In this document: positions 40,405 to 49,537 of the stretch, piece after piece
How positions within the stretch are numbered: the stretch's first letter is position 1
How the letters are laid out: the number at the start of each line of letters is the position of its first letter
Notes under the pieces: generated by a model
The model's input: only the letters and a program-made list of their open reading frames with translations
Database searches by the model: none
What the model was told of the DNA's origin: nothing
Translations under genes and position numbers: made by a program
Source of the DNA: CADEFX01 sp046154585
GTDB lineage: Bacteria > Pseudomonadota > Alphaproteobacteria > Rhizobiales > Hyphomicrobiaceae
Assembly: GCA_046154585.1 (NCBI GenBank)
Contig: JBJXDX010000148.1
Coordinates: 1 to 64,000, forward strand
Direction of reading: 5' to 3'
Length of the DNA: 64,000 nt

Positions 40405-41025
40405 GTGCGCAAGTCCGCCCCATTCAAATTCGGCTCTATCCGGGCGCGGCCGCCGCATGCGGAGCCGCGTCAGCGCATCGGTTTGCTCGGCGGCTCCTTC
40501 AATCCGCCGCACGCCGCGCACCGGCAAATCAGCCAGATTGCGCTGAAGCGTCTGAAGCTCGACCGGGTCTGGTGGATCGTTACGCCCGGCAATCCGCTGA
40601 AGGCCCACGGCGAGCTCGCACCGCGAAGCGAACGTATCGCCGACTGCCGTGCCGTGGCTCGAGACGCCCGCATCACCGTCACGGGCTTCGAGGCCGAGCT
40701 TGGCAGCGCGTTCACCGCCGGGACGCTGATGTTCGTCACGCAACGCTATCCGCACACCCGTTTCGTCTGGATCATGGGTGCCGACGGCCTGCCGCAGTTC
40801 CACCGCTGGGGGCAGTGGCGCGACATCTTCCACACGCTGCCCATTGCCGTGATCGACCGGCCGGGCTGGCACTTGCCGGCACTCTCCTCGAAAGCCGCAG
40901 GCGCATTCGCCCGCGCGCGTGTGCCGGCTTGGCGCGCCGCCCGCCTTGCCGATGCCACCCCGCCAGCCTGGACGTTTCTGACAGGTCCGTTGACCCGGCT
41001 CTCGTCAACCGCGATTCGGCGGTAA
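40405..41025 (+). CDS. nadD: Nicotinate-nucleotide adenylyltransferase
   Basis: A 206-residue enzyme of NAD synthesis, joining nicotinate mononucleotide with ATP. GLLGGSFNPPHAAHR gives the GxFxPxHxxH nucleotidyltransferase motif, and SSTAIRR near the end is the ISST.IR-like motif. No ATG is available; GTG 40405 with GAGGAG about 10 nt upstream is chosen, while a TTG at 40348 would give 225 residues. It precedes rsfS and rlmH as usual. Confidence 0.92.
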   Translation: MRKSAPFKFGSIRARPPHAEPRQRIGLLGGSFNPPHAAHRQISQIALKRLKLDRVWWIVTPGNPLKAHGELAPRSERIADCRAVARDARITVTGFEAELGSAFTAGTLMFVTQRYPHTRFVWIMGADGLPQFHRWGQWRDIFHTLPIAVIDRPGWHLPALSSKAAGAFARARVPAWRAARLADATPPAWTFLTGPLTRLSSTAIRR

Positions 41026-41213
41026 AGACACTAGTCCTGTGGCCAACCGGCCACGCCGGTATGAGCGGGCGCCGCCAAGTCCCTATGAAGTAAAGCACCG
41101 CAAGAGCCTTGAAAGGGACCTGGACGACCGCATATTCTTATGGCGTTCGGAGGAGCCCCTCCGGCAATTTGGACCAACCCAGGGTTGGATGACGAAAGGA
41201 CGCTCACCAAACG

Positions 41214-41624
41214 ATGAGAACAGCACAAGAGGGTGCTCGTAGGAGCACGCCTCCCACTGGGCTTGTGTCCGACGGGCACAGCTCGGAAGCGCTCTTGAAG
41301 ACGATCACGGCGTGGCTGGATGATGCGAAAGCCGAGAACGTCGTGACAATCCCGCTCAAGGGCAAGTCCTCCATCGGTGACTACATGATTGTTGCCTCGG
41401 GCCGGTCGGACCGGCACGTCGGCGCCATCGCCGAGCAGATCCAGCGCCAATTGAAAGATGCGGGCTACGGCCGCGTTCATATCGAAGGCCAACCGCAGTG
41501 CGACTGGGTCCTGATCGACACCGGCGACATCATCGTCCACGTCTTCCGTCCCGAGGTTCGCGATTTCTACAACCTCGAAAAGATGTGGTCGGCGGATCGC
41601 ACCCTGGACCCGACGGCGCACTGA
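41214..41624 (+). CDS. rsfS: Ribosomal silencing factor
   Basis: A 136-residue Iojap/RsfS-family protein that binds L14 of the large ribosomal subunit and blocks subunit joining in starvation. Core features include IGDYMIVASGRSDRHVGAIA, then CDWVLIDTGDIIVHVF and YNLEKMW near the end. The start at 41214 gives about 25 residues before the domain; a start nearer the core is possible. It lies between nadD and rlmH. Confidence 0.92.
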   Translation: MRTAQEGARRSTPPTGLVSDGHSSEALLKTITAWLDDAKAENVVTIPLKGKSSIGDYMIVASGRSDRHVGAIAEQIQRQLKDAGYGRVHIEGQPQCDWVLIDTGDIIVHVFRPEVRDFYNLEKMWSADRTLDPTAH

Positions 41625-41674
41625 CGCCTGCGCAAGCGGCATGAGCATCGGCGCCATCGCGCCGCGAGGAGCTG

Positions 41675-42151
41675 ATGCGTGTCCTCATCGCCGCTGTCGG
41701 ACGTCTGAAGGATGGCGCCGAGAAGGTTCTCGCTGATCGCTATGTCGAGCGACTTGCACCGCGCGTCGGCGGCATCGGCCCCGTATTAGTCGTGGAAATT
41801 CCGGAAGCCCGTCAGAGCAGCGCCGCCGCCCGTCAGGCTGACGAGGCCGAGCGGCTGATGCGCGCCGCCGCCAAGGCGGACTTTTGCATCGCGCTCGACG
41901 AGCGCGGCAAAGACCTGTCGAGCGATTCCTTCGCCAAGCTGCTCGGCCGCAAGCGCGACGACGGCATCGCCACCCTCGCATTTCTCATCGGCGGTCCCGA
42001 CGGTCACGGCAAGGCCGCCCTCGACGACGCCGACCTCATGATCTCCCTCAGTCCCATGACTCTGCCCCACGGCCTCGCCCGCGTCGTCCTCGCCGAGCAG
42101 ATCTATCGCGCCGTGACCATTCTGTCGGGCCACCCCTATCATCGCGCCTGA
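41675..42151 (+). CDS. rlmH: 23S rRNA pseudouridine-1915 N3-methyltransferase
   Basis: A 158-residue SPOUT methyltransferase of standard length. The LDERGKDLSSDSFA motif and FLIGGPDGHG, with the C-terminal trefoil-knot segment SLSPMTLPHGLARVVLAEQI, are diagnostic. It methylates helix 69 of 23S rRNA. It completes the nadD-rsfS-rlmH group and converges on the short-chain dehydrogenase gene 3 bp away. Confidence 0.95.
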   Translation: MRVLIAAVGRLKDGAEKVLADRYVERLAPRVGGIGPVLVVEIPEARQSSAAARQADEAERLMRAAAKADFCIALDERGKDLSSDSFAKLLGRKRDDGIATLAFLIGGPDGHGKAALDDADLMISLSPMTLPHGLARVVLAEQIYRAVTILSGHPYHRA

Positions 42152-42154
42152 ACG

Positions 42155-42982
42155 TTACTGCATCCGCGACATGATCCGGTCAAGCCAGCGATCGGGCAGC
42201 ACACACTTCAGGATCGCGGCGCCCTGCGTCGGCAGTCCCACCTTGTAGCGCGTCTTGGGGCGCGGGCTCTCCAGCGCGTGGATCAGCTTGTCCACGACCG
42301 CCTCAGTCCCGAGCTTGAACCGCTTATTGCGCCCGCCGGCTTCCGTCTCAGCGATGCGCTGCTCGTAGTGCACGCGGTGCACAGAGCCCACGACATCGAC
42401 GGTGTCCTTCAGCGTGCCGATGGCCGTTGCAGCAAACTGCGACTCGATAGGCCCCGGCTGGATGACGGACACATGAATGTTGTCGCGCGCAACCTCCATA
42501 CGAAGGGCATCCGACAACGCCTCCAGCGCGAACTTCGACGCGCAATACGCACCACGATACGGCCCGCTGACGAAGCCCAGCGCCGAGGAGCACATGACGA
42601 TCCGGCCGTGTCCCTGCTTGCGCATGACCGGCACCACGAGCCGCGACAGCTCGTGCACCGCGACCACGTTGACGTCCAGGTGCCGGCGCACGAGATCCGC
42701 TGACACGTCCTCGACCGCGCCGATGGTGCCGAAGCCGGCATTGTTGTAGAGCGCATCCAGCGTGCCGCCGGTCCTCTTCAACACATCAGCGACGCCGGCT
42801 GCGATCGATGCCGGATCGGTCAGCTCCATCGCCAGCGCTTCGAGACCTTCCGTCTTTTCCAGCCGCGCCACATCCTCCGCCTTCCGAGCCGTCGCAAACA
42901 CACGCCAGCCGCGCCCTTTCAGCATCCGCGCCGCCGCCAACCCGATGCCCGTCGAGCAGCCCGTAATCAGGATTGTGCGCAT
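42155..42982 (-). CDS. Short-chain dehydrogenase/reductase
   Basis: A 275-residue classical SDR. ITGCSTGIGLA is the NAD(P)-binding TGxxxGxG motif, NNAG is at about residue 80, and the active site is Ser near 135 with YCASK (Tyr and Lys) near 150. The substrate is unknown. ATG 42982 is used because the conserved RTILITG strand starts immediately; the longer frame to 43024 adds a non-conserved Gly-rich end. Confidence 0.88.
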   Translation of the reverse strand: MRTILITGCSTGIGLAAARMLKGRGWRVFATARKAEDVARLEKTEGLEALAMELTDPASIAAGVADVLKRTGGTLDALYNNAGFGTIGAVEDVSADLVRRHLDVNVVAVHELSRLVVPVMRKQGHGRIVMCSSALGFVSGPYRGAYCASKFALEALSDALRMEVARDNIHVSVIQPGPIESQFAATAIGTLKDTVDVVGSVHRVHYEQRIAETEAGGRNKRFKLGTEAVVDKLIHALESPRPKTRYKVGLPTQGAAILKCVLPDRWLDRIMSRMQ

Positions 42983-43126
42983 GGATGTCCCGCCAGCTCC
43001 GCTGTTTCCCCCTGGCATAGCCATCTGGCGCGGCAGAAGGAAGCCCTCCCGCCGAGGCCACGCCGCGCCGTCGCATTTCTGCTATCGTTGCGTCAGCGAA
43101 ACGATGCATCTCTGACGAGGACGACT

Positions 43127-44263
43127 GTGGCCAAAAAGATGAGCCCCGAAACCATTGCAGCCCAGGCCGGCGGCCTCATTGACGAGACGACAGGGTCCAT
43201 CATCCCGCCCATCCAGACGGCCACCACCTATATCCGCGATCCCGACAATCAGTATCGTCGCGGCTTCATCTACGGCCGCCCCGACACGCCGAACGTACGC
43301 CAGGCCGAAAGCGTGTTGCAGGAATTGGAAGGCGCAGCCGCATGCCTCATGTTCGGCTCCGGCATGGCCGCGGCCACCACGGCCCTCCTCGCCCTCGAAC
43401 GCCCCGCTCACGTGGTCGCCCCCGACGTCATGTACTGGGCGTTGAAAAAATGGCTCGCCGACGACGCACGCACGCTCGGCATCGATGCAACATTCGTCGA
43501 TGCGACCAGCACCGAAGCCATCAAGACCGCCATCCGGCCCGGCACAACGCGCATGGTGTGGCTCGAGACGCCCGCCAATCCGATGTGGGGCGTGAGCGAT
43601 ATCGCGGCCGTCGCTGCCTTCACCCACGATGCCGGTGCAATCCTCGGCGTCGACTCGACCACCGCAACGCCCGTGCTGACTCAGCCGCTTGCGCTCGGCG
43701 CCGACATCGTCATGCATTCGGCCACCAAGTACCTCAACGGCCATTCCGACGTTCTGGCAGGTGCGCTTGCGTTCTCCCACCAGGGCGCAATCTTCGAGAG
43801 GGCCGCACGCCTGCGCGCCAACCTCGGCGCCGTCCTGGCCCCCTTCGAAGCCTACCTTTTGCTTCGCGGCATGCGCACGCTGCACGTGCGCGTGCGCCAC
43901 GCGTCGGCGTCGGCCCTGACGCTCGCCCGCCACTTCGCCCAGGACCCGCGCATCGTCGAGGTGCTCTATCCCGGCCTGCAATCCGATCCCGGCCACGCCA
44001 TCGCCGCGCGGCAGATGCAAGGCGGCTTCGGCGGCATGCTTTCGGTGCGCGTAGGAGCCGGCGAAGTCGCCGCCGTCCGCACGGCCGCCAAGGTCAACAT
44101 CTGGAAACGCGCGACCTCCCTCGGCGGTGTCGAAAGCCTGATCGAGCATCGCGCCAGCGTCGAAGGCCCCGGCACGCCCTGCCCGCCCGACCTGCTGCGC
44201 CTCTCCGTCGGCCTTGAAAGCCCGGCCGATCTCATCGCCGATTTGGAACAGGCGCTCGGGTAA
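43127..44263 (+). CDS. metC: Cystathionine beta-lyase-type PLP enzyme
   Basis: A 378-residue member of the Cys/Met-metabolism PLP family. IYGRPDTPN, FGSGMAAATTA and the PLP-lysine segment SATKYLNGHSD (Lys near 200) are visible, with RLSVGLES near the end. It probably cleaves cystathionine to homocysteine, although related enzymes differ in specificity. GTG 43127 with GAGGA upstream is preferred. It is followed by purC after 14 bp. Confidence 0.82.
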   Translation: MAKKMSPETIAAQAGGLIDETTGSIIPPIQTATTYIRDPDNQYRRGFIYGRPDTPNVRQAESVLQELEGAAACLMFGSGMAAATTALLALERPAHVVAPDVMYWALKKWLADDARTLGIDATFVDATSTEAIKTAIRPGTTRMVWLETPANPMWGVSDIAAVAAFTHDAGAILGVDSTTATPVLTQPLALGADIVMHSATKYLNGHSDVLAGALAFSHQGAIFERAARLRANLGAVLAPFEAYLLLRGMRTLHVRVRHASASALTLARHFAQDPRIVEVLYPGLQSDPGHAIAARQMQGGFGGMLSVRVGAGEVAAVRTAAKVNIWKRATSLGGVESLIEHRASVEGPGTPCPPDLLRLSVGLESPADLIADLEQALG

Positions 44264-44277
44264 CTGCGGAAAACGAC

Positions 44278-45171
44278 ATGAGCATCCTTACCCTCAGCTT
44301 GAAGAAGATCTACTCGGGCAAGGTCCGCGACCTCTACGAGATCGACGCCAAGCGCATGCTGATGGTCGCCACGGACCGCCTCTCCGCCTTCGACGTGATC
44401 CTCGATCAGCCGATTCCGGACAAGGGCAGGATCCTCACGGCCATTTCCAATTTCTGGTTCGACAAGCTTTCCGGCATCGTTCCCAACCATTTCACCGGCG
44501 ACAAAGTGGCGGACGTCGTCCCGGCTGCCGAGCTGCCACTCGTGGAAGGCCGCGCCGTCGTGGCTAAGCGCTTGAAGCCAGTGGCCGTCGAAGCCATCGT
44601 CCGCGGCTACATCGCCGGGTCCGGTTGGAAGGAGTACCAGCAGAGTGGCACCATCTGCGGCATCCCGCTGCCGGCCGGCCTGAAGGAAGCGTCCAAGCTG
44701 CCGGGACCCATCTTCACCCCTTCGACCAAGGCCGCCGTCGGCGACCACGACGAGAACATCTCCTTCGAGCGGTGCGAAGCCATCATCGGCAAGGAGCTGG
44801 CTGCCAAGGTCCGTGACACCTCCATCGCCTTGTATTCCGCCGCCGTCGGCTACGCCGCCACCCGCGGCATCATCATCGCTGACACCAAGTTCGAGTTTGG
44901 CCTCGACGAAGACGGCACGCTGACTCTGATGGATGAGGTGCTGACCCCCGACTCCAGCCGCTTCTGGCCGGTAGAGAGTTATATCGAAGGCAAGAACCCA
45001 CCCAGCTTCGACAAGCAGTTCGTCCGCGACTGGCTGGAATCCATCGGCTGGAACAAGCAACCGCCAGCCCCAGCCGTGCCCGCCGAAGTCGCGCAGAAAA
45101 CCGCCGACAAGTACCGCGAAGCTCTGACCAAGCTGACCAGCGTCGACCCGGTCAGCGCACGGCGAGGCTAA
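44278..45171 (+). CDS. purC: SAICAR synthase
   Basis: A 297-residue phosphoribosylaminoimidazole-succinocarboxamide synthase. Marks are YSGKVRDLYEID, DRLSAFDVIL, ARGYIAGSGWKEYQ-like segment (VRGYIAGSGWKEY), then DTKFEFG and DEVLTPDSSRFWP. It joins CAIR and aspartate in purine synthesis. The length fits the longer type of the enzyme. The last 20 bp overlap the convergent oxidoreductase gene. Confidence 0.95.
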   Translation: MSILTLSLKKIYSGKVRDLYEIDAKRMLMVATDRLSAFDVILDQPIPDKGRILTAISNFWFDKLSGIVPNHFTGDKVADVVPAAELPLVEGRAVVAKRLKPVAVEAIVRGYIAGSGWKEYQQSGTICGIPLPAGLKEASKLPGPIFTPSTKAAVGDHDENISFERCEAIIGKELAAKVRDTSIALYSAAVGYAATRGIIIADTKFEFGLDEDGTLTLMDEVLTPDSSRFWPVESYIEGKNPPSFDKQFVRDWLESIGWNKQPPAPAVPAEVAQKTADKYREALTKLTSVDPVSARRG

Positions 45172-46168
45172 ATTTCGCCGCCAACTGCGTCATCGTCCGC
45201 GTGCGCAGCTCGTAGGACGGCGCGATCGCGACCAGCACCACCTCGTCGGCCTGAAACTCCTCCTTCACCGCGGCGATCCGTTCGGCCACGAAATCCACCG
45301 TGCCGATCGTTGCCCGCGGGCGCTCGCGCGCCGCAATCGCCTCCTCGCGGGGCGAGAACGTATAAGCCGCCGCTTCCTCCAGCGTGGGCACCGGCCGGTT
45401 GGCGCCCATGGCCGTCATCACCCAGCGCATGAGCATCGCCCGCTCGATGAGCTTCGCCTCTTCCTCCGGCTCCGCGACGAGCGCGATCATCGCCACGGCC
45501 AGATGCGGTCTCTCCTCATGCCCCGGACGGAAGTGCTGCCGATAAGCCTTCGCCACCTCGGCTCCGGAATAGGCGTTGATAAAATGCGCGAAGGCGAACC
45601 GCATGCCGAGATGGCTGGCAAACGCTGCGCCGCCACTGCTGGAGCCGAGCACCCACATCTCCGGCGTCGTGCTCCCGACCGGATTGGCGATCTGCCCGTC
45701 GAGCGGATGCCCCTCCGGCACCGTGTTCTTGAAGATCGCCGACAGTTCGGCCAACTGCCGGATGAAACCTTCCTCACTGTCCATGGGCTTGCCGTCGAAC
45801 AGCACGCGTGCGGTGCGCGGATGACCGCCCGGCGCCCGGCCGAGCCCGAGATCGATGCGCCCCGGATACAGCGCCTCGAGCATCATGAACTGCTCGGCGA
45901 TCTTGAAGCTCGCATAGTAGGGCAGCATGATTCCGCCCGTGCCGATGCGGATGGATTTCGTTTCGGCGCCAAGCCGCGCCAGCAGGATTTCCGGACTCGC
46001 ATCGGCGAGCCCGAGCAGCGCATGGTGTTCCGCCAGCCAGTAGCGATGAAAACCCAAACCGTCCGCCAGCTTCGCCAGCTCGATCGTGGAAGCAATGGCC
46101 TGGGATGCGGTAGCCGTGCCGATGATGGGCGACTGGTCGAGAATGGAAAGCCGGAATGGTGCCGTCAC
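45152..46168 (-). CDS. LLM-class flavin-dependent oxidoreductase
   Basis: A 338-residue luciferase-like protein. The N-terminus LSILDQSPIIGTATASQAIA, YWLAEHHALLGLADASPEIL, and PGRIDLGLGRAPGG near 105 are typical of the MsnO8-type group. It probably uses FMNH2 or F420-like flavin chemistry; the substrate is unknown. It converges on purC with a 20-bp overlap of their ends. Confidence 0.88.
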   Translation of the reverse strand: MTAPFRLSILDQSPIIGTATASQAIASTIELAKLADGLGFHRYWLAEHHALLGLADASPEILLARLGAETKSIRIGTGGIMLPYYASFKIAEQFMMLEALYPGRIDLGLGRAPGGHPRTARVLFDGKPMDSEEGFIRQLAELSAIFKNTVPEGHPLDGQIANPVGSTTPEMWVLGSSSGGAAFASHLGMRFAFAHFINAYSGAEVAKAYRQHFRPGHEERPHLAVAMIALVAEPEEEAKLIERAMLMRWVMTAMGANRPVPTLEEAAAYTFSPREEAIAARERPRATIGTVDFVAERIAAVKEEFQADEVVLVAIAPSYELRTRTMTQLAAKFSLAVR

Positions 46169-46247
46169 AGTTGCGGTGCCTTGGCGCTAAAGCCTTTCCG
46201 GCCTGGACTGAAGCGCGAACTCAGTTCTTGGAGAGCTTGCGCATCTT

Positions 46248-46420
46248 GGCCCCTGGGTCCCGGGTCTCGCTTTGCTCGCCCGGGATGACAACTATTATTG
46301 AACTGCGGCCGTGCTCCCCCCACTGTCATCCTGGGCAAGCGCGGGCCGAGGTGCGAATCATTGCAAAGAGCGCCAGTTCTTGCGCGCGACCCGGGACCCA
46401 GAGTTTCCCGCGGCAGCCAA
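46248..46420. repeat. Dispersed palindromic repeat R3
   Basis: The unit 46325-46420 (starting GTCATCCTGGGCAAGCGCGG, containing GCGCGACCCGGGACCCAG and ending CGCGGCAGCCAA) is nearly the same as R1. An inverted half-unit at 46251-46290 ends CGCCCGGGATGACAAC. The element fills the gap between two minus-strand genes. Confidence 0.75.
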
Positions 46421-46436
46421 TCTTCACTTCCACTAC

Positions 46437-48113
46437 TCAATTCGCACCTCCGAGCAGGCGCCGCGCAATGACCTGCGCCTGGATCTCCGCCGCTCCCTCA
46501 AAGATGTTCAAGATGCGGGCATCACACAAGACCCGGCTCACCGGATATTCGAGCGCAAAGCCGTTGCCGCCGTGAATCTGCAATGCGTTATCCGCATTGG
46601 CCCAGGCGATGCGCGCAGCCAGCAGCTTGGCCATGCCGGCTTCCAGATCGCAGCGCCGGCCCTGATCCTTCTCGCGCGCCGCGAAGTACGTGATCTGCCG
46701 CGCAATCATCACCTCCACCGCCATCATGACGATCTTGTTGGCTACACGCGGGAAGGCATAGATCGCCTTGCCGAACTGGTTGCGGTCCAGCGCATACTTG
46801 AGCGCCAGGTCGAGCGCCGACTGCGCCACACCCACGGCTCGCGCCGCCGTCTGAATGCGCGCCGACTCGAAAGTCGCCATCAGTTGCTTGAACCCCTGCC
46901 CTTCGACTCCGCCCAGAAGCTGGCTCGCCGGCACCTCGAACCCGTCGAAGGAAATATCAAACTCCTTCATGCCGCGATAACCGAGCACCTCGATTTCGCC
47001 GCCGCTCATGCCGGGCGCTGGAAACGGAGTCTCATCCGTGCCGCGCGGCTTCTCGGCCAGGAACATGGACAGGCCCTTGTAGCCGGTCTCGGCCGGGTTC
47101 GTGCGCACCAGCAGCGTCATGACGTCGGCACGGACCGGATGCGTGATCCATGTCTTCTGCCCCGTGACCTTGTAGATATCGCCGTCGCGCACCGCGCGCG
47201 TCTTGAGCGACGCCAGATCGGAGCCCGTGTTCGGCTCCGTGAAAACCGCGGTCGGCAAAATCTCGCCGGACGCGATCTTCGGCAGATACTTCTCCTTCTG
47301 CGCATCCGTACCGCCACCGAGGATCAGCTCGGCTGCGATCTCCGACCGCGTGCCCAGCGACCCCACGCCGATATACCCGCGCGACAGCTCCTCCGAGACG
47401 ACACACATCGTCTCCTTGCCGAGCCCCATGCCGCCAAACGTCTCGGGAATCGTCAGCCCGAACACACCCATCTCGCTCATTTGCGTGATGATCTCGAGCG
47501 GGATGTAGCTGTTCGACAAATGCCACTCGTGCGCGAACGGCAAAACCTGATCGGCCGCAAACTTGCGCATCTCCTCGCGCATGGCCGTGTGCGTCTCGTC
47601 CATGCCGGGATCGCCGAACGTCGTCGCCTCGGGCCGCTCGGAAATCAGCGCCGCCAGCCGCGCCTTCACCGCATCGTCGGCGCCGGCCGCGATCAGGTCA
47701 GCCACCGCGCCGCACTGGAAGCGCTCGATCTCGTCTGCCGAGACGCCGAGCTGTCCCAGGCGCACGATCTCTCCCTGGCTCATGGGAATGCCGCCGGCGA
47801 TCTGCGCCAGGTACTCGGCAAAGCCGAAGGCCAGAATCAGCTGCTCCATCTCTCCCGCGCGCCCGTCCTCCGCGAGCCGGCGCGCCCAGCCGCGAAGCTG
47901 CCGCAAGGCCTCGACGTAGGTCGCCAGCCAGGCGTACCCGTGCATGACATGCTGGGAGGCGTCCGGATCAGCCGCCGCATCGACCTTCGCCTTGACCGCG
48001 ATCTTTGCCGCCTGCAGCACCCGTTCCGCACTCGCTACCGCCTCGTCGTAGGACTGCGACGCCGCGCTGGCGTGTGACATCCCTGCGAAGCCCTGCTGTT
48101 GAAGCGCTGTCAT
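46437..48113 (-). CDS. mcd: (2S)-Methylsuccinyl-CoA dehydrogenase
   Basis: A 558-residue acyl-CoA-dehydrogenase-family enzyme with an extra N-terminal domain of about 150 residues (HGYAWLATYVEALRQLRGW) that sets methylsuccinyl-CoA dehydrogenases apart. FAD-binding and substrate motifs are TAVFTEPNTGSD and VTGQKTWITH, and IHGGNGFALEYP near the end. It oxidises methylsuccinyl-CoA to mesaconyl-CoA. ATG 48113 has GAGGAC upstream; ATG 48080 is an alternative. ccr and ecm are 3-7 kb away, supporting an ethylmalonyl-CoA pathway role. Confidence 0.9.
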   Translation of the reverse strand: MTALQQQGFAGMSHASAASQSYDEAVASAERVLQAAKIAVKAKVDAAADPDASQHVMHGYAWLATYVEALRQLRGWARRLAEDGRAGEMEQLILAFGFAEYLAQIAGGIPMSQGEIVRLGQLGVSADEIERFQCGAVADLIAAGADDAVKARLAALISERPEATTFGDPGMDETHTAMREEMRKFAADQVLPFAHEWHLSNSYIPLEIITQMSEMGVFGLTIPETFGGMGLGKETMCVVSEELSRGYIGVGSLGTRSEIAAELILGGGTDAQKEKYLPKIASGEILPTAVFTEPNTGSDLASLKTRAVRDGDIYKVTGQKTWITHPVRADVMTLLVRTNPAETGYKGLSMFLAEKPRGTDETPFPAPGMSGGEIEVLGYRGMKEFDISFDGFEVPASQLLGGVEGQGFKQLMATFESARIQTAARAVGVAQSALDLALKYALDRNQFGKAIYAFPRVANKIVMMAVEVMIARQITYFAAREKDQGRRCDLEAGMAKLLAARIAWANADNALQIHGGNGFALEYPVSRVLCDARILNIFEGAAEIQAQVIARRLLGGAN

Positions 48114-48364
48114 ATGGACGTCCTCTGCGCACCACCCTATGCTGCAACGCAGCATAACGGCGCCCCCCCCGACTATGCAATTTTTTCGCAAGGGTCCCTT
48201 GCCGGAATGAGCGGCGGGCTGCTCATCGTTCGCCCACGAACGCTCATGAAAGACGTAAGGCCCGCGCTTGATCGCAGAACGTACAATGAAATCTCCGGCT
48301 GTCGATTGGGTGCAACTCGACCTCACCTTGCGCGGATAAGCGCGGCACCGCCCGCCTGCGCAAC

Positions 48365-48401
48365 TTGACAGAATTCCTATGCGGGCTAGAGCAGGATCGC
48401 T
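48365..48401 (+). promoter_or_regulatory. Possible promoter overlapping a repeat fragment
   Basis: TTGACA (48365-48370) and TAGAGC (48387-48392), 16-nt spacing, lie before the YihY-type gene. CTAGAGCAGGATCGCT at 48386-48401 is the same 16-mer that begins the inverted repeat at 60.5 kb, so the repeat piece supplies the -10 region. Otherwise the 48114-48416 gap shows no gene. Confidence 0.4.
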
Positions 48402-48416
48402 GTTACAGGAACCCCG

Positions 48417-49250
48417 ATGATTGGTCGCCTCGCCGTGCTGCGCCGTGCCGTCTGGACCCTGTTCGAGGACAGCGGCTTCTCCATGGCCGGCGCCGTGGCC
48501 TTCTCCTTCACGCTGTCACTGTTCCCGTTCTGCATCTTCCTGGGCGCCCTGGCCGGCACGATCGGCGGCCGGGACCTTGCCGCCTATGCCATATCGCAGC
48601 TCTTCACCGCCGTCCCCGATCCGGTTGCCGTGGCACTCGCGCCCGAGGTCGAACGCGTCATGGGTCAGAGCCAGTTCGGCCTGCTGACCCTCGGCGCTGC
48701 GATCTCACTGTTTTTCGCGACCAGCGCCATCGAAAGCCTGCGCGCAGCCCTCAACGTGGCGTACCGCACCAAGGAAGCGCGCCCCTTCATCTGGTGCCTG
48801 GCGCAAAGCGCCCTGTTCGTGTTCGGCACGGCGGCCGGCATGCTGGTGATGTCGTGGGGCGTCATCGTCGGCCCGGCGCTCGCGGCCATGAGCGATTCGG
48901 CCGCCGTAACCTGGCTGATCAATCACGGGCTGTTCTCGTTCAGCACGCGCTACGCCATCGTCCTGGCGGTCACCACCGCCCAGCTTTTTGCCTACCATAT
49001 CTGGCTTGCAGCCGGTCGGCGGCGCATCCGCGACGTGTGGCCGGGCGTGTTCCTGAGCGTCGGTTTGTGGCTGCTCGCGGCGTCGGTCTATTCGCGCTGG
49101 CTGACCTTCAGCGACTACACCCGCTTCTACGCCGGCCTCACGCAGCTCCTGAGCGCGCTCATCTTCTTCCAGGTGACCGCCATGATCGTCATCCTGGGCG
49201 CGGAATTCAACCGTGCCCTGTCCGCCGCCAAGGACGATTTGGTCCGGTAG
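48417..49250 (+). CDS. YihY/UPF0761-family inner membrane protein
   Basis: A 277-residue protein with about six membrane spans. The family pattern is visible in DSGFSMAGAVAFSFTLSLFP at the start (first span with a Ser/Ala-rich face), and YAGLTQLLSALIFFQVTAMI near the end. The function of the family is not settled; it was once wrongly called ribonuclease BN. It diverges from mcd, with a shared 300-bp promoter region. Confidence 0.85.
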   Translation: MIGRLAVLRRAVWTLFEDSGFSMAGAVAFSFTLSLFPFCIFLGALAGTIGGRDLAAYAISQLFTAVPDPVAVALAPEVERVMGQSQFGLLTLGAAISLFFATSAIESLRAALNVAYRTKEARPFIWCLAQSALFVFGTAAGMLVMSWGVIVGPALAAMSDSAAVTWLINHGLFSFSTRYAIVLAVTTAQLFAYHIWLAAGRRRIRDVWPGVFLSVGLWLLAASVYSRWLTFSDYTRFYAGLTQLLSALIFFQVTAMIVILGAEFNRALSAAKDDLVR

Positions 49251-49537
49251 CGGACACGCTCACCCTGCGCGGTGAAAGCGTGCCAATAGCGAAGCGGGCG
49301 CATCGCTTCTTAGGTACGTCGGCTTGCTATCCAAATTAAGAGCTAGCTCGGGTATTTGACCCGTTGCGTGTCTAAAGGGCAACGACTCATCCGCACACAT
49401 ATGATATGACGTCGTCATTGGACAGCGAGGGCTGGATCTAACTCACTGGACTTGGACATCGTCGGTCGGTGCGTTTTGATTTCAAAGCCGCTTTCTTTGC
49501 CTCTCGAAGTTGGTCGTATTGCGTAGGAATTGGGCTC

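Noticed and set aside
46311..48077. 588-codon plus-strand frame over mcd
   Set aside because: Antisense shadow of a well-recognised acyl-CoA dehydrogenase; no motifs and a low-complexity Arg/His/Leu composition.
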